Shown one piece after another: positions 42,505 to 46,931 of a stretch of DNA of 46,931 nt (positions within the stretch are counted from its first letter, which is position 1; each line of letters opens with the position of its first letter). Under the pieces are notes generated by a model. That model worked only from the letters and a program-made list of their open reading frames with translations, was not told where the DNA came from and did not search any database. Position numbers and translations under genes: made by a program. Origin of the DNA: Gemmatimonadaceae bacterium (GTDB taxonomy: Bacteria; Gemmatimonadota; Gemmatimonadetes; Gemmatimonadales; Gemmatimonadaceae); NCBI GenBank assembly GCA_025362035.1, contig JANYIN010000065.1:1-46931 (forward strand). Direction: 5' to 3'.

Positions 42505-44292
42505 ATGAAAACGGTATCCAGAAACCCTCTGGTTCTCGGAACGGCGTCACTGATTCTTGCGAGCGCCACGATCTACGGCTGCAAGGATTTCTTGACGGAC
42601 GCGTCCCAGCCACAAGGGGTATTGAATGCACAAACGCTTGCGAATCGCGGCGGCGTAGAGGGCACGCTCATCGCCGCCTATCGGACGTTGGATTGTACGG
42701 ACTCGGTGGGCGCGTGGGGCTGCGCGGCCAGCAACTGGGTGTGGGGGAGTGTCGCGAGCGACGATTCCTACAAGGGATCGAATGCCACCGACCAGCCACC
42801 GATCAACGACATCGAGGCCTACCATTGGGGTACGCCCGATGCCGATAGCTATCTCCAGCAAAAGTGGGTGATCGTGTATGAAGGGATATCCCGGGCCAAT
42901 TCGGCGCTGCGCCTCCTCCACGAGACGGTGGCGGCGAAGCCGAGTGAGCTGAGCGCCGCGGACGCGGCCAGCATCGAAGGAGAAGCCCTGTTCCTGCGGG
43001 CCCACTATCACTTCGAAGCGTACCGGATGTGGGGGAATATTCCGTACTATCGTGAGACGGATACGGATTTCCGCAAAGCGAATCTCGCCGCCGCAGACGT
43101 GGTCACGGAGCTCGTGAAGGACCTCGATGCGGCCATCGCGAAGCTACCGACGACCCCGCGGAACGGGCAGAAGGGACGCGCGTCGCAGTGGACGGCCAAA
43201 GCCTACAAGGGACGCGTGCAGATGTACGCCGGCCAGTATGCCGCGGCGTTGGCGACCCTGCGGGATGTGCAGGCGAATGGCCCGTACGGGTTGGAAGCGA
43301 GCTTTGACAAAGTCTGGACAGGGTTCAAGGACGCAGAGAACGGCAAAGAGACGATTTGGGCGTATCAGGCCTCCGCCAACGACGGCGAACCGAATGGGAA
43401 CAATGCCAACTTTGGGGAACGCCTGAACTTTCCGTACTCGGCAAGCCACTTCGGTTGCTGCGGGTTCAACCAGCCGTCGCAGAACTTGGTCAACTTCTTC
43501 CAGGTTGACGCGAATGGACTGCCGCTGGCCTTGTCGAATCCAAACTGGAATGCGTCGGACGCTGATTTCAAGGCGGGAAACATGCAGCCGGTGGATCCGC
43601 GACTGGACTATACCGTGGGTAGAGATGCGGTACCGTACAAGGACTGGGGACTGTACGACGGTCCGGGCGGTTGGGTCAGGGACCCGGGTAACGGCGGATT
43701 CTATAGTCCCAAGAAGAACGCCCATGAAAAGGCGAGCGGCGCGGAGAGCACGGTTGGCTGGCAGCCCACGCAATTGAATTCCGTGAACATGCACCTGTTC
43801 CGGTATGCTGACATGCTCCTGATGCTTGCCGAGGCCGAGGTCGAGGCGGGCTCAGTGGCGAACGCCCTTACGATCGTCAATCAGATCAGGGCGCGGGCTG
43901 GGGTGACGGCGCAGGGCACGGGTGTCGATCGCGCGCACATCGCGGTGCCGCTCAATGACCCCTCCATCACCTGGGCAACGTATCTGATCGGACCGTACCC
44001 CTCGTTTCCGTCTCAGCAATATGCCCGTGACGCGGTGCGAAATGAACGGCGGCTCGAGCTGGCGATGGAAGGTCAGCGGTTCTTCGACTTACGGCGCTGG
44101 GGAGTCACCGGCACGGTTCTCAACGCGTACGTGAACGGCGTCGGGGGGGGAGCCGAGAAGACTAGAAGACTCTACAAGGGGAACGCCGAGGCGATTGCGG
44201 CCCGCCACCAGTGGTTCCCCATCCCCAGCTTGGAGGTTGAATTGAGCAAAGTGGGCGGTACGCCCATGCTCAAGCAGAATACCGGCTGGTAG
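42505..44292 (+). CDS. SusD/RagB family nutrient-binding outer-membrane lipoprotein
   Basis: A 595-residue surface lipoprotein that caps SusC and binds its cargo. The signal peptide ends at the lipobox ATIYGC, with Cys near residue 27. TPR-like helices of the SusD fold begin with GVEGTLIAAYRTLD. The family C-terminal motifs are MLLMLAEAEVEAGS, IVNQIRARAGV and AVRNERRLELAMEGQRFFDLRRWG. The length is normal for SusD. It follows susC by 30 bases. A convergent FG-GAP/UnbV gene ends 31 bases beyond the stop, with a perfect hairpin starting 32 bases after it. Confidence 0.95.
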   Translation: MKTVSRNPLVLGTASLILASATIYGCKDFLTDASQPQGVLNAQTLANRGGVEGTLIAAYRTLDCTDSVGAWGCAASNWVWGSVASDDSYKGSNATDQPPINDIEAYHWGTPDADSYLQQKWVIVYEGISRANSALRLLHETVAAKPSELSAADAASIEGEALFLRAHYHFEAYRMWGNIPYYRETDTDFRKANLAAADVVTELVKDLDAAIAKLPTTPRNGQKGRASQWTAKAYKGRVQMYAGQYAAALATLRDVQANGPYGLEASFDKVWTGFKDAENGKETIWAYQASANDGEPNGNNANFGERLNFPYSASHFGCCGFNQPSQNLVNFFQVDANGLPLALSNPNWNASDADFKAGNMQPVDPRLDYTVGRDAVPYKDWGLYDGPGGWVRDPGNGGFYSPKKNAHEKASGAESTVGWQPTQLNSVNMHLFRYADMLLMLAEAEVEAGSVANALTIVNQIRARAGVTAQGTGVDRAHIAVPLNDPSITWATYLIGPYPSFPSQQYARDAVRNERRLELAMEGQRFFDLRRWGVTGTVLNAYVNGVGGGAEKTRRLYKGNAEAIAARHQWFPIPSLEVELSKVGGTPMLKQNTGW

Positions 44293-44323
44293 GGAAAAAC
44301 TATTGTTGGTAGGACGGCGACAC

Positions 44324-46931
44324 TCACGGCACTGGTACAGCGGTACCAGTGCCGTGTTGCCGTTTCCTGATGGTGAACGTCTGCAGTGAATCGCCGGTGT
44401 TCGCGACGAGCACGGCCTTTCCCGCCGCCGTCTTGATCAGCGCCAACCCCGCAACGTTGAGCGGCGTGAGCAAGCCGCTTTCGAAGGGCGGCACGGCGCT
44501 GAAGTGGCCTCGGCCGTCTCCCTTCAACCAGAGCCCGTTGCCCGCATCGGCTCGCGGTGTATTTGGCTCGGTCTCGTAAAGATTGCCGGCCACGATCAGG
44601 TCGAGATGGCCGTCACCGTCCACGTCGTCCGCGATGATCCCCTTGATGGGTGCAATCTGCGCGACGTTGGGTAGCGCCACCGAGCTGAAGATGCCTCCAC
44701 CCTCGTTGTGCAGATAGACACTCGCAAAGGTGTCCGTCTGGTAATGGAGCGCTTGCGTCAGTTGGGCGGCAGTGAACATCTGGTTGACGGATGCCTGGGC
44801 AAATGATCCGTAACTCGGAAATTTCACGGGCAGCGAATACATCGCGCGGCCGAGTGACGCCAAGCCGGCAACCGGGAACTCCGTGCCGTTCGATTCCTGG
44901 GTGAGAATGATGTCCGTGGTCTGGCTCCCGTTGAAGGCGGCCGCGTAGACGCCGAACCTGCTCGCATTCGATGTAGTGTAGGTGTAGTTCAACCCCAGGT
45001 TCCCCACGACCAGATCCGGACGACCGTCGTTGTCGAAGTCCCCGACCGCAATGCTGCTCCACCAGCCGCGCATCGGCGGAAGGTGCGTGGACTTCGTCAC
45101 GTCGCGCAGCCGGTTTCCTTCGTGACGAAAGAACTGGATGGGCATCCACTCCCCGACGGTGATGAGGTCCAGCCGTCCATCACCGTCGAAATCGACCCAG
45201 GCCGCATCCGTGATCATGCCCCCAGGATGCATCAACTCCGGCGCGACTTCTTCGGTAACGTCCGTGAAGTGGTCGCCGTCATTGCGCAGCAGGAAGCTCC
45301 GGGTAGGAGCTGGATAGTTGCGCGGCGTCAGCCGGCCCCCAACGAAGAGGTCGAGCCGGCCATGTCCGAAGAAGTCCCCGGCGCGCACGACGGCCTTGCT
45401 GGTGAGCATCGGTGGCAGCGCTTGCGGAGCACGCACAAATCTGCCGCCGCCCTGGTTGAGATAGAGGCGATCCTGAAGCAGCGGAGAGTTCGGTGCGAGC
45501 TGATACCCGCCGCTCGCCACATAAAGGTCTGGACGTCCGTCCCCGTTGGCGTCGAAGAACAGGGCGCCCCAGTCCTCGTGCGCCTTGTCGGCCTCCCAGG
45601 GCTGCCCAACGGTCGACTCCACGAACGTGCCGTCCTTGCGCTGCAGGAAAAGCTTGCCGGGAACGCCTGCCCCGCCGCCGATGAAGACGTCATCCAGACC
45701 ATCGCCGTTCACGTCCGCGACGGCGACGGGAGGGCCCTGCCGCGAGAGCATGTAGGGCAGCAGGGGCTGTACGTCGAAATCCACGCGCGTGGAGGCCTGA
45801 TGCTTGTAGCCAATCGCGTGCCCCGCATCGGCCGGCCCGAACACGTGTTCCGCATTGGCGAAGCCTTCTGCCCGTCGTCTCGTCTCGGTTGCACTGGCCT
45901 CGTGCACGACAATCATCTGGTCCGACACCAGATTCGTCAGCACCTGAGCACGGCCGCTCGGCCAGACGACTTGCAGGCTGTCCACACGGCGGGCCCGACC
46001 GAGTCCGAAATGCACGGGATCGTCCATGCTGGACATGTATCCCCGGACCGGGGTGAAGTAGACGTGCTGTCGCTGCCCACCGGCGGTCACGATCAGCGTC
46101 GATCCCACACCGCGCGTATTGGGAGACTTCCCATCGAGCTTGATGCGGAGATAGTGATGGTCGTCGTCAATCGGCAGAACATTCTGATAGATGAAGGCCG
46201 GTCCGTCGATGTTGTTGACCACCAGGTCGAGCCTGCCGCTGTTGTCGAGGTCCGCGTATGCCGCGCCGTATGAGAACGCCGGCACATTCATCCCCCACTC
46301 CAGGCTCTTGTCGGCGAACGTCAGGTCGCCATTGTTCCGAAAGACGTGACTCGGCACATGGTACGCATACACGTCCTTGAGGAGTCGCCGCGCCTCCCGC
46401 GTGTCCCCTCTCCGCAGCGCGGCGCCCGCGACGATTTCGTAATCGAGATCGTTCACCGCCTTGGGATAGCCGCTGCCGATGAAGATGTCCTTGTAGCCGT
46501 CGTTGTCGAAGTCCGCAAAGAGGGCGCTCCAGCTCCAATCGGTCGCCGAAACGCCCGCCATCCGCGCGATCTCGCTGAAGATGACGTCACCATGGCTCGT
46601 GACGCCGTTGTTCAGTTGCAGGCTGTTGATGTCGTAGTCATCGCGCAACCCACGACTACGCGAGTCGAGGACCCTGCCGTACGTAGCGAATCCGCTCATG
46701 CGTTTGCGGGCACTCGGGTCGGCGGGCATCATGTCCACCTGCAGTATGTCCGGCCGACCGTCGTTGTTGAAATCGGCGATGTCCACCCCCATGCCCGCGA
46801 AGCTCGTGTGCTTGAGCCAGCGGGAGGCCTTGTTCGTAAACGTCCCATTCCCATTGTTGATGTACAAGACGTCGTTGGGCGCCCCGTCGTTGGAGACGTA
46901 GATGTCGGGCCACCCGTCCCCATTGAGGTCC
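44324..46931 (-). CDS. FG-GAP/VCBS repeat and ASPIC/UnbV protein (5' end cut by window)
   Basis: At least 868 codons, open at the right edge, so the signal peptide and first repeats are missing. Multiple calcium-loop repeats are visible (DLNGDGWPDIYVS, DFNNDGRPDIL, DFDNDGYKDIFI, DLDNSGRLDLVV, DVNGDGLDDVFI, DANGDGRPDLYVA, DFDGDGRLDLIT, DFDNDGRPDLVVG). An ASPIC/UnbV domain sits in the middle (around 46000-46200, with LRIKLDG and VVWPSGRAQ), so propeller repeats lie on both sides of it. The segment VDMMPADPSARKRM is typical of large VCBS proteins encoded beside SusC/SusD pairs in Bacteroidota. It converges on susD; its function, perhaps surface binding, is unknown. Confidence 0.88.
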   Translation of the reverse strand, partial: DLNGDGWPDIYVSNDGAPNDVLYINNGNGTFTNKASRWLKHTSFAGMGVDIADFNNDGRPDILQVDMMPADPSARKRMSGFATYGRVLDSRSRGLRDDYDINSLQLNNGVTSHGDVIFSEIARMAGVSATDWSWSALFADFDNDGYKDIFIGSGYPKAVNDLDYEIVAGAALRRGDTREARRLLKDVYAYHVPSHVFRNNGDLTFADKSLEWGMNVPAFSYGAAYADLDNSGRLDLVVNNIDGPAFIYQNVLPIDDDHHYLRIKLDGKSPNTRGVGSTLIVTAGGQRQHVYFTPVRGYMSSMDDPVHFGLGRARRVDSLQVVWPSGRAQVLTNLVSDQMIVVHEASATETRRRAEGFANAEHVFGPADAGHAIGYKHQASTRVDFDVQPLLPYMLSRQGPPVAVADVNGDGLDDVFIGGGAGVPGKLFLQRKDGTFVESTVGQPWEADKAHEDWGALFFDANGDGRPDLYVASGGYQLAPNSPLLQDRLYLNQGGGRFVRAPQALPPMLTSKAVVRAGDFFGHGRLDLFVGGRLTPRNYPAPTRSFLLRNDGDHFTDVTEEVAPELMHPGGMITDAAWVDFDGDGRLDLITVGEWMPIQFFRHEGNRLRDVTKSTHLPPMRGWWSSIAVGDFDNDGRPDLVVGNLGLNYTYTTSNASRFGVYAAAFNGSQTTDIILTQESNGTEFPVAGLASLGRAMYSLPVKFPSYGSFAQASVNQMFTAAQLTQALHYQTDTFASVYLHNEGGGIFSSVALPNVAQIAPIKGIIADDVDGDGHLDLIVAGNLYETEPNTPRADAGNGLWLKGDGRGHFSAVPPFESGLLTPLNVAGLALIKTAAGKAVLVANTGDSLQTFTIRKRQHGTGTAVPVP
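44325..44356. terminator. Perfect hairpin between convergent susD and FG-GAP genes
   Basis: CACGGCACTGGTAC (44325-44338) pairs perfectly with GTACCAGTGCCGTG (44343-44356) around a four-base AGCG loop. It ends two converging transcription units and overlaps the last codons and stop of the minus-strand gene. The T tract after the plus-strand stem is weak (TTGCCGTTTCC), so termination strength is uncertain; on the minus strand an AATAGTTTTT run follows some distance downstream. Confidence 0.65.

Noticed and set aside
45083-46273. 396-codon plus-strand frame opposite the right-edge FG-GAP gene
   Set aside because: FG-GAP loops are clearly on the minus strand; this is another reverse shadow of repeats.

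Overview
The window is GC-rich DNA (roughly two thirds G+C by eye) packed with bacterial genes, many of them overlapping by 1 or 4 bases and many starting with GTG. High GC, a lepA-to-ftsEX housekeeping chain, and SusC/SusD and FG-GAP/UnbV proteins in a GC-rich genome suggest a member of the Gemmatimonadota (Gemmatimonas-like). This is an inference from gene content; no rRNA gene is present. I saw no tRNA, rRNA, CRISPR array or intact insertion sequence.

Layout. (1) 1-4854, minus strand: a DUF58 protein, a BatA-type von Willebrand A membrane protein and mfd (cut by the left edge) form one overlapping run. (2) 5006-15520, plus strand: lepA, a heptosyltransferase-like glycosyltransferase, a ROK glucokinase, a PfkB sugar kinase, a STAS/histidine-kinase-type ATPase gene with a STAS partner, a small unknown gene, a cystathionine gamma-synthase-type enzyme, an AI-2E family permease, ftsE and ftsX. 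(3) 15551-15705: a large imperfect palindrome in the gap between ftsX and the envC-like gene. (4) 15727-18027: envC-like, a zinc-ribbon protein, and nfo. (5) 18024-22302: yaeQ, small unknown genes, an acyl-ACP desaturase and a BaiN-type flavoprotein. (6) 22310-28389, minus strand: a heavy-metal RND efflux operon (CzcCBA type) headed by a small Cys/His protein.

(7) 28580-34948, plus strand: a 1194-residue TPR/FG-GAP/UnbV lipoprotein, a second UnbV protein and an RnfD/NqrB-like membrane protein (UnbU-like) form an apparent operon. It collides tail to tail, with a 155-base overlap, with (8) 34794-38739, minus strand: an asparagine-synthetase-like enzyme without the glutaminase cysteine, a radical SAM protein and a halogenase-like flavoprotein, joined by 4-base overlaps. 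No enediyne polyketide synthase is visible. This pair of facing operons is the best candidate here for an undescribed system. (9) 39265-46931: SusC and SusD (plus strand) facing a third FG-GAP/UnbV protein (minus strand, cut by the right edge), with a perfect hairpin between them.

The first half is mostly core cell biology: transcription-coupled repair, translation, envelope and division, and base-excision repair. The second half is accessory: metal export, outer-membrane nutrient uptake, secreted beta-propeller proteins and a possible small-molecule pathway. Starts were chosen from overlaps and family alignment. Functional calls come from reading motifs by eye, not from database searches.
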